From the NCBI RefSeq assembly GCF_900104335.1, contig NZ_FMXT01000002.1, forward strand, positions 434,001 through 498,000: a DNA stretch of 64,000 nt, written 5' to 3'. A program made the position numbers and the translations under genes. The notes under the pieces were generated by a model. That model was given only the letters and a program-made list of their open reading frames with translations, was not told the origin of the DNA and made no database searches. Shown piece after piece: positions 1-8,615 of the stretch (the stretch's first letter is position 1; each line of letters opens with the position of its first letter). This stretch comes from Pseudobutyrivibrio sp. YE44 (GTDB lineage Bacteria; Bacillota; Clostridia; Lachnospirales; Lachnospiraceae).

Positions 1-76
1 CCCCAGGTATCTGTCTAATCTGCTCTAGTGTAACGGTATCGAAATCTTTTCCATACCATCTCAGTGTCATTTCCAT
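1..76 (-). CDS. uxuA: Mannonate dehydratase, N-terminal fragment
   Basis: The first 25 codons of a gene that runs off the left edge. The peptide begins MEMTLRWYGK and continues with VTLEQIRQIPG, the characteristic N-terminus of UxuA, which dehydrates D-mannonate to 2-keto-3-deoxygluconate in glucuronate degradation. The start at 76 follows AGGAGG at 88-93 with an 11-nt spacer; a second ATG two codons in is an alternative. It lies downstream of eda on the same strand, so the two are probably one hexuronate operon, separated by about 180 bp of repeats. Only the N-terminus is visible, so intactness cannot be judged. Confidence 0.8.
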   Translation of the reverse strand, partial: MEMTLRWYGKDFDTVTLEQIRQIPG

Positions 77-105
77 TATGCTCTAATCCTCCTAGTTACT
101 CTCTC

Positions 106-191
106 GCTAGTTACGGCTACAAGCCTGTTACTTTCTACGTTCAGCTTAGAAAGCTTCACTTAAGAAAGAACAGAGCTTGTTGCCTACTAGC
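106..191. repeat. Hairpin element, family B, copy 1
   Basis: An 86-bp imperfect palindrome between eda and uxuA. The outer arms at 106-124 and 175-191 are complementary, with an inner stem pairing CTGTTACTTTCT with AGAAAGAACAG. The tip contains TTCAGCTTAGAAAGCTTCAC, which recurs with few changes in the second copy at 54900-55038, while the stems differ. There is no T-tract, so it does not look like a terminator. It may act as an intercistronic RNA structure or be a small mobile palindrome. Confidence 0.6.
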
Positions 192-211
192 TATTTCTAC
201 TTATCTTGATT

Positions 212-280
212 AGCCCCTAACTTGTTTTACGACTAGTACTTAACTTGTTATACGACTAGCCCCTAACCTGTTTTACAATA
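212..280. repeat. Three tandem 23-bp repeats overlapping the end of eda
   Basis: Units at 212-234, 235-257 and 258-280 share the core CTAACTTGTTTTACGACTAG with a few substitutions and are exactly 23 bp each. The third unit encodes the last codons of eda, and the stop codon (256-258) lies at the boundary with the second unit, so the enzyme's C-terminus is built from repeat sequence. 23 bp is not a multiple of three, so copy-number change would alter the C-terminus. Confidence 0.75.
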
Positions 281-897
281 GTGGCTGCTTCTTCTGTAAG
301 TTGCTCGATGGCAGTAAAGTCGCCTGACGCTATAAGGTCTCCCTTCACCATCCAAGTTCCGCCACAAGCAACAATCTTGTTGTACTTAAGGTAATCCTTC
401 ACGTTGTCTTTGTTGATACCACCTGTTGGCATAAACTTAAGCTTTGTGTATGGTGCTGCCACAGCCTTAATCATTGGAAGTCCACCTGCTGGCTCAGCTG
501 GGAAGAACTTCACAAAATCAAGTCCAAGCTCCATAGCCTGTTCCATCTCACCTGGTGTCTGAACACCTGGAGTCACAGGGTATCCCTTTTCCAAGCAGTA
601 CTTAACCACATGTGGGTTAAAGCCTGGTGCAACAATAAACTTTGCTCCGGCTGCCATTGCCTTGTCTGCCTGCTCACAGGTAAGCACTGTGCCTGCCCCA
701 ACAAGCATATCTGGAAAATCCTCTGAAAGGATTCTGATAACCTCTTCAGCGGCATCTGTTCTAAAAGTAACCTCTGCTGCAGGAAGACCACCATCCATAA
801 GAGCCTGTCCCAAAGCATGAGCATCCTTTGCATCCTCTAAAACCACAACCGGAATAATTCCAATTTTTTCAAATTTCTCTTTCAAATCTTCGTACAT
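256..897 (-). CDS. eda: KDPG/KHG aldolase
   Basis: A class I aldolase of 213 residues, the usual length. It cleaves 2-keto-3-deoxy-6-phosphogluconate to pyruvate and glyceraldehyde 3-phosphate in the cytoplasm, the last step of hexuronate catabolism. The Schiff-base lysine is in FVKFFPAE (about residue 132), the catalytic Glu in PAAEVTFRT, and GAGTV and TGGI phosphate-site motifs follow. The start is placed at 897 rather than the upstream 918 because GGAGAAGATACA precedes that ATG. uxuA follows on the same strand, supporting the pathway assignment. The last residues derive from a 23-bp tandem repeat. Regulation is probably by the divergent AraC protein through the 1287-1486 sites. Confidence 0.93.
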   Translation of the reverse strand: MYEDLKEKFEKIGIIPVVVLEDAKDAHALGQALMDGGLPAAEVTFRTDAAEEVIRILSEDFPDMLVGAGTVLTCEQADKAMAAGAKFIVAPGFNPHVVKYCLEKGYPVTPGVQTPGEMEQAMELGLDFVKFFPAEPAGGLPMIKAVAAPYTKLKFMPTGGINKDNVKDYLKYNKIVACGGTWMVKGDLIASGDFTAIEQLTEEAATIVKQVRG

Positions 898-951
898 TGT
901 ATCTTCTCCTTCTCTCAAGCTTCCTATTTTGGAGGAAGCAGTAATTTATAG

Positions 952-981
952 ATTCTTGTTTTTCATCAGAAAAACAAGAAT
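952..981. promoter_or_regulatory. Perfect inverted repeat upstream of eda
   Basis: ATTCTTGTTTTT and AAAAACAAGAAT flank a 6-nt loop. The half-site AAAACAAGAAT recurs at 1505-1515, and a related AAACAAGAAC occurs at 1485-1494 near the AraC gene. It lies about 55-85 bp upstream of the eda start, so an operator or leader hairpin is more likely than a terminator. Confidence 0.4.
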
Positions 982-1286
982 TGTACTGGACCAACTTTTA
1001 CATGAAATGGAAAAGTTGTCTGGCAAGGCCAGATTCTTGCTAGCAATTCCTTGTTTTGCCAGCAGAATTTCATTTTTTTTGGTTACTTTAATCTAGAAGT
1101 TGGTTGTAAACCTGTCATTTTTTTACTCTATGTGTTGAGTTATTTTTTACATTCTCATAATACTTTGTTCATTGGTGGTTTCCCATTGTCACAGTTGTCA
1201 CTCATATTGCAAATCTTGCGGTTATGTGTTAAATTTCAAAATATATTGAGAATGAATAAAGTTTGCCAACAGGTTGAAGCTCTTCA

Positions 1287-1486
1287 ATTATCGCGGGTGA
1301 ACGAGATTATGGGATTTTATAGACTTGCCATTGATAAAAATCTGCTGTTTTTTGTACTTTTTTATCAATGCCCCAACGCAGTTACTGGATTTGGGATGTA
1401 TGCCGCGATAAAATCTTCCAATTTTTGTCCATTTTTTATCAATGGCCCAATGAAGTTATAAGGCTTCTGAGACTTGCCGCGATAAA
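1287..1486. promoter_or_regulatory. Array of six phased regulator-binding-like sites
   Basis: The motif TTTATCAATGGC or its variant TTATCGCGG occurs six times in alternating orientation: forward near 1287, 1361 and 1435, reverse at 1326, 1401 and 1475. The period is 74-75 bp, about seven helical turns, and each forward/reverse pair is 38-40 bp apart. The rest of each unit is only weakly conserved. The intergenic region 898-1640 holds this array, the 952-981 palindrome and further short hairpins, and no credible gene. The sites probably bind the AraC or another hexuronate regulator. Confidence 0.6.
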
Positions 1487-1640
1487 CAAGAACTTCTTAT
1501 ATCAGAAAACAAGAATAATAACTAGGATTTACATAATTAATAAGATCTTAATACTCATTACAAATGCTAATCTGAAACTGAGCCTCAGATTGACAATCAT
1601 ATACCCCTATTGTTTTCTTAAGAATAAAAGGATAAAGAAC

Positions 1641-2516
1641 ATGAAAAAGAATTTAAAAACCGAATTTTCCACAAGACAATACATGTTATCTCAAGATTTT
1701 GAGATCTATTACTATAGCGACAGAGTGCTACCTACAGTTACTGCCCACACCCATGATTATTTCGAGTTTTACTTTTTTATAGAGGGCAATATCATCATGT
1801 ATATAGATGGCAAGCAGTTTGTGCCAACCCCTGGCACTCTTATTATCATCCCGCCAAATCTACCTCACTATGCCAGACTGATTGATGGAGATGTTCCTTA
1901 CAGACGTTTTGTTTTCTGGGTCACAGAAGAATTCCTTAACACCCTTGGCGGATTATCAGAAGATTACCTTTATCTCACCAATAAGACAAAAACCACTGGC
2001 AATTTTTCAATTAATAAATTTAACGAGATTGAATTCAACACCATCCAAGGAAAGGTGTTTTCTTTGATTGACGAAATTCACTCCAAGAGATTTGGTAGAG
2101 ATGCAAAGATTATGCTTTGTGTCAGTGATTTTATTCTTGCTATAAACAGAATGGTTTATGAGGCTCAGAATCCAAATGTGGCGGAAGCAGATTCTGACAC
2201 CCTATATCAAAGTATCATTCAATACATAGAGACACATATTGATGAGGAGTTGTCTCTGGATTTATTAGCTGAGAAATTTCATGTTAGCAAATTCCATATT
2301 TCACATGTATTTACAGATACTAACGGTCTGCCTATTCATAAATATATAACAAAAAAGCGCCTCGACATGTGTCGAGACGCCATTCTAAGCGGTCAAGATA
2401 TTTCCCTTGTATCAGAAACCTACGGGTTCTCTGACTACTCAGTTTTTTACCGTGCCTTCGTAAAGGAATACGGCAAGAGCCCTAAGAAGTATAGAGATGA
2501 GATAATTAGGAAGTAA
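1641..2516 (+). CDS. AraC-family transcriptional regulator (hexuronate locus)
   Basis: A 291-residue regulator with an N-terminal cupin sensor (HTHDYFEFYFFIEG) and a C-terminal double helix-turn-helix (LSLDLLAEKFHVSKFHISHVF, then VSETYGFSDYSVFYRAF and SPKKYR). The reading frame is open back to 1368, but the upstream part is translated repeat DNA; ATG at 1641 gives the normal N-terminus for the family. It is divergent from eda-uxuA, so it probably controls that operon. The effector, perhaps a hexuronate or its breakdown product, is inferred from context only. The stop lies 3 bp from the end of the broken lipoprotein gene on the other strand. Confidence 0.85.
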   Translation: MKKNLKTEFSTRQYMLSQDFEIYYYSDRVLPTVTAHTHDYFEFYFFIEGNIIMYIDGKQFVPTPGTLIIIPPNLPHYARLIDGDVPYRRFVFWVTEEFLNTLGGLSEDYLYLTNKTKTTGNFSINKFNEIEFNTIQGKVFSLIDEIHSKRFGRDAKIMLCVSDFILAINRMVYEAQNPNVAEADSDTLYQSIIQYIETHIDEELSLDLLAEKFHVSKFHISHVFTDTNGLPIHKYITKKRLDMCRDAILSGQDISLVSETYGFSDYSVFYRAFVKEYGKSPKKYRDEIIRK

Positions 2517-2519
2517 CCT

Positions 2520-3847
2520 TTATTGATAATCATGCTGTTTTTTATCAATTTTACCCCATACATCGTTTGCAGACTCTACTGTAGATCCTCCATATACAGT
2601 CAGATAGTCACCTTCATCCACCATTCTGTAATATGTAGTTCCAAATAAAGGATCATCTTCCTAAAATAAGTACTCTGTTGCATCTCCATTTTTTGTGACC
2701 TTTATGCACAATGAAGTACTTATTGGATTAAAACTATGTGAACAAATCAAATAATCATCTGTGCCATATTCTTCTTCTATTGTAAAGGAATACATTTCAG
2801 AATTCCAATCATCATAGCAGCCTGCAAGGGACCCAAAATATTCTCTAGCTGCCTGAACCGCACTTTGTACATCGCCTTCTTCAGTTGTTGCGGAATCATT
2901 ATTAGAAACATCTTCTAAGAAACGTCCTGTTCCCAATGGAGTTCCTGCTTCCTCAAAGAAACTATCATTATACTTTGTACAATCAAAAAACTTATTGTCA
3001 TCTGAAAAATGAATTACACAGTACCCTTTGTTATCACCCCTTTCAACAATCAAATTGATTTCATTTCTAGAAGGGGATATAAAAGCAATATCCTTCTGTG
3101 TAACGGAAAAATCTTCCATTCTCTTTCCCTTAAAATCCTTGTCATAAATCTGAGGGAATTTAGCATCCAATCGGTACTCTTCTATCTCTTCATCATAATA
3201 AATACTAATAGTACCATCAGCCCCCAATACGTGCTCTTGTGTTTCGAGCAAATACTTAGCTGCATGTTTTTCTAAAAACTCTGTATAAGAAGACGCTAAT
3301 ACTTCAGAATAGCTTAACCCTTGTCCGGCATCTTCAGATGATTCTTTTACAAATGTACCATATGATACACCATCTGCCTGAATTGATAATTTATAATAAC
3401 CTAAATCTATAGACATTTGCTTGTGCTTATAATCTGGCAAATCAACTGTTATAGTATTTTTATCAATGCTAAGGTTATCCTGTGTGCATTGCCACTCTGT
3501 TACATCTTTCCCATCTGATTTTGTATTCATAGTGAGGGAATAGGTTCCCTCTCCGGTTTTCTCAAGATTGAAACTAAATGAACTGTCAGCATTTGTATTG
3601 TCATAATGTCCACATACAAAATCCAGAAGTTTGATTTCCTCCTGAGATTCCAGTGGTGTGCCCAGACTTAGTGAATCCCCCTGTTCAATATCTGTTGTTG
3701 TCATTTCGACAGGCTCTTTTTTTGCCTCTTTTTTCCCGCATGAGGTCAAAACCAATGAGCCGGCTAACATACATGTAAAAAAACACCCAAAACAGTGCTA
3801 AGCAGGTTCGGGGTGAAAAATAAGTGCAACAGATTTATGTAATCCAT
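2520..3847 (-). pseudogene. Broken lipoprotein gene (in-frame TAG plus frameshift)
   Basis: The central open frame (2661-3770) encodes a lipoprotein-like product with a lipobox (LVLTSC) but lacks a basic signal-peptide start. Upstream, a run of seven A at 3777-3783 appears one base short: adding one base joins the frame to an ATG at 3847 and restores a hydrophobic leader (LLSTVLGVFF then TCMLAGSLVLTSC). At the other end a TAG at 2661-2663 interrupts a frame that continues for 46 more codons (EDDPLFGTTYYRMVDEGDY and on) to TAA at 2520-2522. Two related regions are visible (VCGHYDNTN..SFSF and LAGCYDDWNSEMYSFTI). No ribosome-binding site was found. Function unknown. Sequencing error or readthrough are alternatives. 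Confidence 0.65.
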
Positions 3848-3854
3848 TGCACCA

Positions 3855-4838
3855 TTACATTAGGTACTCATATATTCTATAGGTAAGGAAATCCAAGGCT
3901 GTTTCATCCACTGAATACAGCATATAATTGCCACTTCGCTTCTTTTTTACCAAGCCTCCGGCGGCCAATACCTTTAGCTGCTTCGACACTGCAGCCTCTG
4001 AAATATTCAGCTTAAGTGCTAACTGCTGGGTGGAATCCGGCTTATGCTTCAGACTCTTTAGAATCTGAAGTCTGGTGCCATCTGCAAGACCTTTGTATAG
4101 CTTTACCAGCTCCTCTGGAGGAAGCATATCCACACTTTCTGTATAGAAATGTTTTACCAGCATCACGGATTTCTGCTGATACCCCATTATCAAATGAGGA
4201 CTTAGAAAGATACTTCCCGTAACATAGATTTTCTTAATATCCTCATATTTATAGTGATATTCTTTTTCCTTATAGAAGATAAGCTCATCCTCTGTCAGCT
4301 TTAATCTCTCATGGAAATCTGAAATAGATTTGGCAATGCCCTCCTGCTCCCAGGACTTTAAAATTTTACGAAGGGCAGCACTCATAAGAGGCTGTATGAT
4401 TATAATCTCCTGATAAAAATACTGCTGATAAAAGGTTCTGGACACCTCTATTATTTTCTTTTTCTGTGACTGGGAGATAGTAAGTCCGTTTCCTTGAAAA
4501 ATCTTTTTCCAACTTTGAAGGCTAAGACTCTCTATGGTATTTAGAGCTTCCTCCACATCCATATCTCTCACCTCGATATAAGGTTCCACAAAGACAAAAT
4601 CCATAGGAGCCAACCACATACCGGTGCAAGCTGAAAGGTCTTTTATATCATTAAGCAAATCAGCCTCTACCTGGTTTTGAATTCTCTCCCACCAGTGAAG
4701 TCGGGCTGTGTGATGCTCTGGATTGCAGATGACATGCATAGCTGCAAACATCTCAAAAAGTGGAGAAAAAAATAATTCTCCACTTTTCTTATAGGTTAAG
4801 GAATCTTCAATTCTATCGGTACAAATACCTATCTTCAT
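3855..4838 (-). CDS. ArsR-type winged-helix regulator with long N-terminal domain
   Basis: A 327-residue protein whose last 80 residues form an ArsR winged helix (LADGTRLQILKSLKHKP, then TQQLALKLNISEAAVSKQLKVL and a KKKRSGNYMLYSV wing). The N-terminal 240 residues are a domain of unknown function of the type often found with ABC-2 exporters. It is the last gene of an operon after the two permeases and the ATPase, only 11 bp after the preceding gene. No metal-binding cysteine motif is seen in the HTH, so it is unlikely to be a classical arsenic sensor. It probably represses its own operon at the 7487-7510 palindrome. Confidence 0.85.
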   Translation of the reverse strand: MKIGICTDRIEDSLTYKKSGELFFSPLFEMFAAMHVICNPEHHTARLHWWERIQNQVEADLLNDIKDLSACTGMWLAPMDFVFVEPYIEVRDMDVEEALNTIESLSLQSWKKIFQGNGLTISQSQKKKIIEVSRTFYQQYFYQEIIIIQPLMSAALRKILKSWEQEGIAKSISDFHERLKLTEDELIFYKEKEYHYKYEDIKKIYVTGSIFLSPHLIMGYQQKSVMLVKHFYTESVDMLPPEELVKLYKGLADGTRLQILKSLKHKPDSTQQLALKLNISEAAVSKQLKVLAAGGLVKKKRSGNYMLYSVDETALDFLTYRIYEYLM

Positions 4839-4849
4839 TTATCACCTAT

Positions 4850-5659
4850 CTAAAACAGAACCACATTGCCTGTTTTTCTCATGTGCTTTTCTACAATATG
4901 TATTGTAATCAATGTTGCTAGCAAAAGCACTAGGATTATTACAAAACTCACCAGGATAAGTGTTCTTATTCCTTGAAGGCCAGCACCATTCAAGGATACT
5001 TGGCGCAGTGACTCTAGGGCATAGGTAAGAGGAAAAATAAAGCTTAAAACCTTTGCCCACTTAGGAAAAATTGCCACAGGAATTTTTACCCCTGCAAAGA
5101 TTTCCATTGGCTCTTCCAATATGGTGAAAAGAAAATCTGTGTCTCTTGAATATAGGAAGCATGCGTTCAAAAAGACACCCCAAAGGGTAGCCATTACCAT
5201 AAAGATTCCAAGAACCAACACCAAACTCCAAAGATTTATATTCAGGCCACTACTGTTTATTGAAATCATAATCAGGCCAAATATCAACATCACTATGGCG
5301 CTTTCAAAAACTGAGGATAGCGCGTTTCCCAGCAATACTGCAAAGCGATTGGCAGGTGAAAGATAGATATATTCCAAGGTGCCACTTTGTCGTTCTCTGG
5401 AAAAGTTCCAAGCTGATTGAACCACTGATCTGAAAAAACTCATAGCCATGTATCCCAGAAGAAGGAAAATCAAAATGTTCTCTTCGTTAATATAAGAAAT
5501 AATTGTCCCTTTCACATCAAAGGCACTGTAGCTATAGTATGCAGAAAGAAAGCTGAAAACTGGCCAAAGAAACAGCGAAATATATATCATTTTATTATTG
5601 AAGTAGTTCCGGTGCTGCTTGTAGGCCTCTGCCCATACCACTTTTACGAAACCAGTCAT
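4850..5659 (-). CDS. ABC-2 type transporter permease
   Basis: A 269-residue inner-membrane protein with about six hydrophobic segments and the ABC-2 pattern of a cytoplasmic loop followed by NFSRERQSGTLEYIYLSP. It begins inside the end of the ATPase gene (ATGA-type overlap), indicating translational coupling. With the second permease (6660-7466) it probably forms a heterodimeric export channel. The substrate is unknown; the family includes drug, peptide and polysaccharide exporters. Confidence 0.9.
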   Translation of the reverse strand: MTGFVKVVWAEAYKQHRNYFNNKMIYISLFLWPVFSFLSAYYSYSAFDVKGTIISYINEENILIFLLLGYMAMSFFRSVVQSAWNFSRERQSGTLEYIYLSPANRFAVLLGNALSSVFESAIVMLIFGLIMISINSSGLNINLWSLVLVLGIFMVMATLWGVFLNACFLYSRDTDFLFTILEEPMEIFAGVKIPVAIFPKWAKVLSFIFPLTYALESLRQVSLNGAGLQGIRTLILVSFVIILVLLLATLITIHIVEKHMRKTGNVVLF

Positions 5660-6651
5660 GCTATTCCCTTTGCCTCCTTCTCAATAGATTTTGATAGCTT
5701 AATAACTGCCTGCTCTAAGGATGGCTCTAGCTTGTGCAGCTCTTCTATGATTAGGCCTTCTCGAATTGCAAACTCTGCAAGGAAAGAGGATAGCTCCACC
5801 TTTGAGGTTATGACAGCAGACTTTCCCTCCAGCTGTACCTGGGCTCCAGCATCCAAAATCATAAGCTGACTTCTCAGACTACTGCAAATGCTTTCATTCA
5901 TTCCTTTTACAGAAAAGGCATACTGCTTCTTCGTAAATACGAAGTCAGTCAAATCTCTTTTTGTTCCTTCCATAACAAGTTGTCCGTTATTAACCAAATA
6001 GATATAGTCGCACAGTTCCTCCACCTCAGATAAATAATGGGAGGTCAAAAGGATTCCCTTTTCCTGATTCTTCGCCAAGCTTCTTATTTCCTCATGAAGC
6101 TCTTGGGTAACAATAGCATCTAACCCTATGGTTGGTTCATCCAGGAAAATGTACTTTGGATTGTTAATCATGCCTCGGGCAATCTGCAGCCTTTGCTTCA
6201 TTCCTTTTGAGAAGGTTTCCACAGGAAGGTTAGCTTTATCCTCCAGTCCTACCAGTTTAAGAAGCCTATCAATCCTCTGCTTCAGTTCTGTGTTTTCAAT
6301 GCCATAAAGCTGACCATAATACCAAAGATTTTCATAGGCAGTCAGCCTCCAATAAATCATTCGCTCACCACCAGCAATCATATTAATCTGCTTTTTTATT
6401 TCCACAGGATTTTTAAGAGCATCTTTTCCATCAAAGTAGTATTCTCCTGAAGTTGGCTCTATAAGAGTGGTTAGCATTTTAATGGTTGTAGTTTTTCCTG
6501 CACCGTTTATTCCAAGTAGCCCCACAATCTGTCCAGCTTCAATCCTAAGTGATATATCCTTAACAGCCTCAACTTTTTCCTTATAGGAATTGAAGAAACT
6601 CTTTCTACGCTTAACCTCATATGTTTTTTGTAAGTTTTTAACCTCTATCAT
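5656..6651 (-). CDS. ABC transporter ATP-binding protein (ABC-2 exporter)
   Basis: A 331-residue ATPase with Walker A (GINGAGKTT), signature (FSKGMKQRLQIARG), Walker B (YIFLDEPTIGLD) and switch His (LLTSHYLSE), all intact. About 110 residues after the nucleotide-binding domain form a C-terminal extension as in DrrA/NatA-type exporters. It sits between two ABC-2 permeases and powers export of an unknown substrate. It overlaps the next gene by 4 bp. Confidence 0.93.
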   Translation of the reverse strand: MIEVKNLQKTYEVKRRKSFFNSYKEKVEAVKDISLRIEAGQIVGLLGINGAGKTTTIKMLTTLIEPTSGEYYFDGKDALKNPVEIKKQINMIAGGERMIYWRLTAYENLWYYGQLYGIENTELKQRIDRLLKLVGLEDKANLPVETFSKGMKQRLQIARGMINNPKYIFLDEPTIGLDAIVTQELHEEIRSLAKNQEKGILLTSHYLSEVEELCDYIYLVNNGQLVMEGTKRDLTDFVFTKKQYAFSVKGMNESICSSLRSQLMILDAGAQVQLEGKSAVITSKVELSSFLAEFAIREGLIIEELHKLEPSLEQAVIKLSKSIEKEAKGIA

Positions 6652-6659
6652 ATTGTCAC

Positions 6660-7466
6660 CTATCCCTCCATTTTTTCTAAAGCAATCACTTCCACTCTTT
6701 TCATCAGAGGGAAACCAATTGCAATGTATATTGCTCCAAGTAAAAGCTCTCTAAGACTCAGTGCAAGAAAATCTACTGAGGACATACCTCCTAAAAGAGC
6801 TGTTCTCACCAAGGTCACTGCATCTGTCACAGGGATTATGCTTCCAAGGAGCCTTAGTCCCCAAGGCAAGTATTCCTTTGGAAAGCAAATGCCACATACC
6901 AGAAACATGGCTGTAAACAATGTGTTTTGAGATATGTAGGTATCTCTTGCATATAGCATTACGCATCCAAGGATTAGAGATAATCCAAAGAAACCATACA
7001 AGGATAAGACCACCGAGATTACAAATTTCCAAAGACAAAAGTCATGAACTCGAAGCCCAAAAGCTAAACCAATTAGTGTGGCAATAGCAGTTTCACCAAA
7101 GGTCATGAGGGTTTGTAGTGTCATGTTGCCTACGAAATATGCTGTCCTTTTGAAGGGCGCCAGCATAAGACTCTCCAAGGTTCCCTCACGAAGCTCTGTG
7201 ATAAGAGTCCTGCTGACATTCAGACAGGTTCGAACCACAAACAGATACATTAGACTTCCTACAATGGCATAGCTCATGTAGTCACTGGTTCCCGACAGCT
7301 GATCAAAATCCGAAGCCAGATGGCCTCTAAAGAAATAATGATACATAAGCCAGGCTCCAAAGGTGGTGTAAAAAGATGTGAGAATACATCCCACCATAAA
7401 GCTGACAGGATAGGCATGTAGCCTTACCTGAAACTCCTTTTTAATGGTTGCAAAGAAAACTCTCAA
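6660..7466 (-). CDS. ABC-2 type transporter permease, first gene of the operon
   Basis: A 268-residue membrane protein with about six transmembrane segments and the ABC-2 signature region TLITELREGTLESLMLAP. The start codon is TTG at 7464-7466, chosen because AGGAGG lies about 9 bp upstream and no ATG fits. It is the promoter-proximal gene of the exporter operon: a strong promoter lies at 7536-7564 and a palindromic operator at 7487-7510. Confidence 0.9.
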   Translation of the reverse strand: MRVFFATIKKEFQVRLHAYPVSFMVGCILTSFYTTFGAWLMYHYFFRGHLASDFDQLSGTSDYMSYAIVGSLMYLFVVRTCLNVSRTLITELREGTLESLMLAPFKRTAYFVGNMTLQTLMTFGETAIATLIGLAFGLRVHDFCLWKFVISVVLSLYGFFGLSLILGCVMLYARDTYISQNTLFTAMFLVCGICFPKEYLPWGLRLLGSIIPVTDAVTLVRTALLGGMSSVDFLALSLRELLLGAIYIAIGFPLMKRVEVIALEKMEG

Positions 7467-7486
7467 CTTGATTATCCTCCTTCTCT

Positions 7487-7510
7487 TTAATTAACCATAT
7501 AGTTAATTAA
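7487..7510. promoter_or_regulatory. Palindromic operator of the ABC-2/ArsR operon
   Basis: A perfect inverted repeat, TTAATTAAC-6 nt-GTTAATTAA, lying between the -10 box and the first start codon. The geometry fits an ArsR-family dimer site and simple autorepression by the regulator at the end of the operon. Confidence 0.65.
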
Positions 7511-7535
7511 ATTTGATATTCCAAAAATATACGGA

Positions 7536-7564
7536 AGTATAATGACTTAAGACTTCTTTGTCAA
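7536..7564 (-). promoter_or_regulatory. Sigma-A promoter of the ABC-2 exporter operon
   Basis: Read on the minus strand: TTGACA, a 17-bp spacer, then TATACT; both boxes match or nearly match consensus. It lies about 70-95 bp upstream of the TTG start at 7466. Confidence 0.8.
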
Positions 7565-7605
7565 TATTTTTTCTAACGAAACTTGATGGCTGATAAAACC
7601 ACAAA

Positions 7606-7634
7606 AAAATAAGACCACCCGAAGGCAGTCTTAA
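7606..7634 (-). terminator. Intrinsic terminator after the PAP2 gene
   Basis: A 9-bp stem closed by a TTCG tetraloop (AAGACTGCC/GGTGGTCTT with two wobble pairs), followed on the minus strand by a run of T. Confidence 0.8.
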
Positions 7635-7639
7635 AAAAT

Positions 7640-8482
7640 TTATTCATCAACTAAATATCTCTTTTCTACGTACCAGCTAGATAATGATAAGGTCAATAAT
7701 GTTAGAAAACATCCCGCCCAAACATCTGTGGCATAATGAACGCCAAGAATAATTCGTGATATCATTGTGGAGCCGGTAATAAATATGGCGGCAGTCCACA
7801 TTACAAATTCCCACTTTTTGGCGCGAAGCTTAGGGACGAACCTTTTTATATACACAAGAATAAACGAAAGGGCCGCCTGAGCTGCATGTCCTGATGGGAA
7901 CGAGGAATCAGCTGTAAAAGGATGATGGACAAACCAATAAGTAAACTGAGTATCTGGATTAGTTAAGGTGATAAATCGTGGACGATTAAAACCAAACTTT
8001 ACCAAAGTTTGACCAAGAACAGCCACTAGTGTGGCAGACAAACCAATCATCATAACCTTTCGAAGCTCTACAACTCTTGCATAGCTGCAAACATATCTGT
8101 TGGCCCACATTGAAAAGGCTATAAAAAGCACATCATATAACACAATGTAGACTACCCAACGGCTATCCAACATATATACCGATAAAATATTGAACCCAAC
8201 AAAAGTAATTAGAGCAAGCCAAGAAAGAAGGATTGACAGCAATCTCATTTTTGCAAACCTGATAGTCAAAAAATTGCTAATTGCAAAAAATATCCCGGCG
8301 GTAGGTGTAGATATAAGTCCTATAATTTCAAAGAATCGTGCATAGACACTGTCGTAATGAATAATAGCCTTTGCAATAGGAAGATCACAGAAAGTAAATA
8401 TGGCCATCCCTATCACAAAAACCACAGGCCAGATTATTGGATTCCATATAATTGAATGAAAGGTATTTTTTTCTTCACTCAT
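7640..8482 (-). CDS. PAP2-family membrane phosphatase
   Basis: A 280-residue integral membrane protein with about six hydrophobic segments. PAP2 motifs are visible: KFGFNRP (motif 1, with a shortened K-RP spacing), PSGHAAQ (motif 2) and SRIILGVHYATD (motif 3, with the nucleophilic His). The family dephosphorylates lipid phosphates such as undecaprenyl pyrophosphate or phosphatidic acid at the outer membrane face. The substrate here is not determined. It appears monocistronic with its own terminator. Confidence 0.85.
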   Translation of the reverse strand: MSEEKNTFHSIIWNPIIWPVVFVIGMAIFTFCDLPIAKAIIHYDSVYARFFEIIGLISTPTAGIFFAISNFLTIRFAKMRLLSILLSWLALITFVGFNILSVYMLDSRWVVYIVLYDVLFIAFSMWANRYVCSYARVVELRKVMMIGLSATLVAVLGQTLVKFGFNRPRFITLTNPDTQFTYWFVHHPFTADSSFPSGHAAQAALSFILVYIKRFVPKLRAKKWEFVMWTAAIFITGSTMISRIILGVHYATDVWAGCFLTLLTLSLSSWYVEKRYLVDE

Positions 8483-8579
8483 GCAATACCTCCATAGGTC
8501 ACCTTATTTAGTCCAATTATACTATAATCAAGGCCTACATTTCCTTGTTTTCGGAATTTTTTAACATTTTCAAATATTT

Positions 8580-8606
8580 AAGCCTCCCTCATAAAGAGGA
8601 AGGCTT
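8580..8606 (-). terminator. Hairpin after the L,D-transpeptidase gene
   Basis: An 11-bp imperfect stem (AAGCCTCCCTC/GAGGAAGGCTT) with a short loop; the following T-tract is weak (AAATATTTG on the minus strand). Confidence 0.6.
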
Positions 8607-8615
8607 AGTAAATCC

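Noticed and set aside
1051-1461. Plus-strand ORF of 136 codons in the eda-AraC intergenic region
   Set aside because: It translates operator repeats and low-complexity T-rich DNA, lacks a ribosome-binding site, and overlaps the upstream extension of the AraC frame.
4842-5060. 72-codon minus-strand ORF inside the ABC-2 permease gene
   Set aside because: Out-of-frame shadow of the permease; no ribosome-binding site and no recognisable domain.
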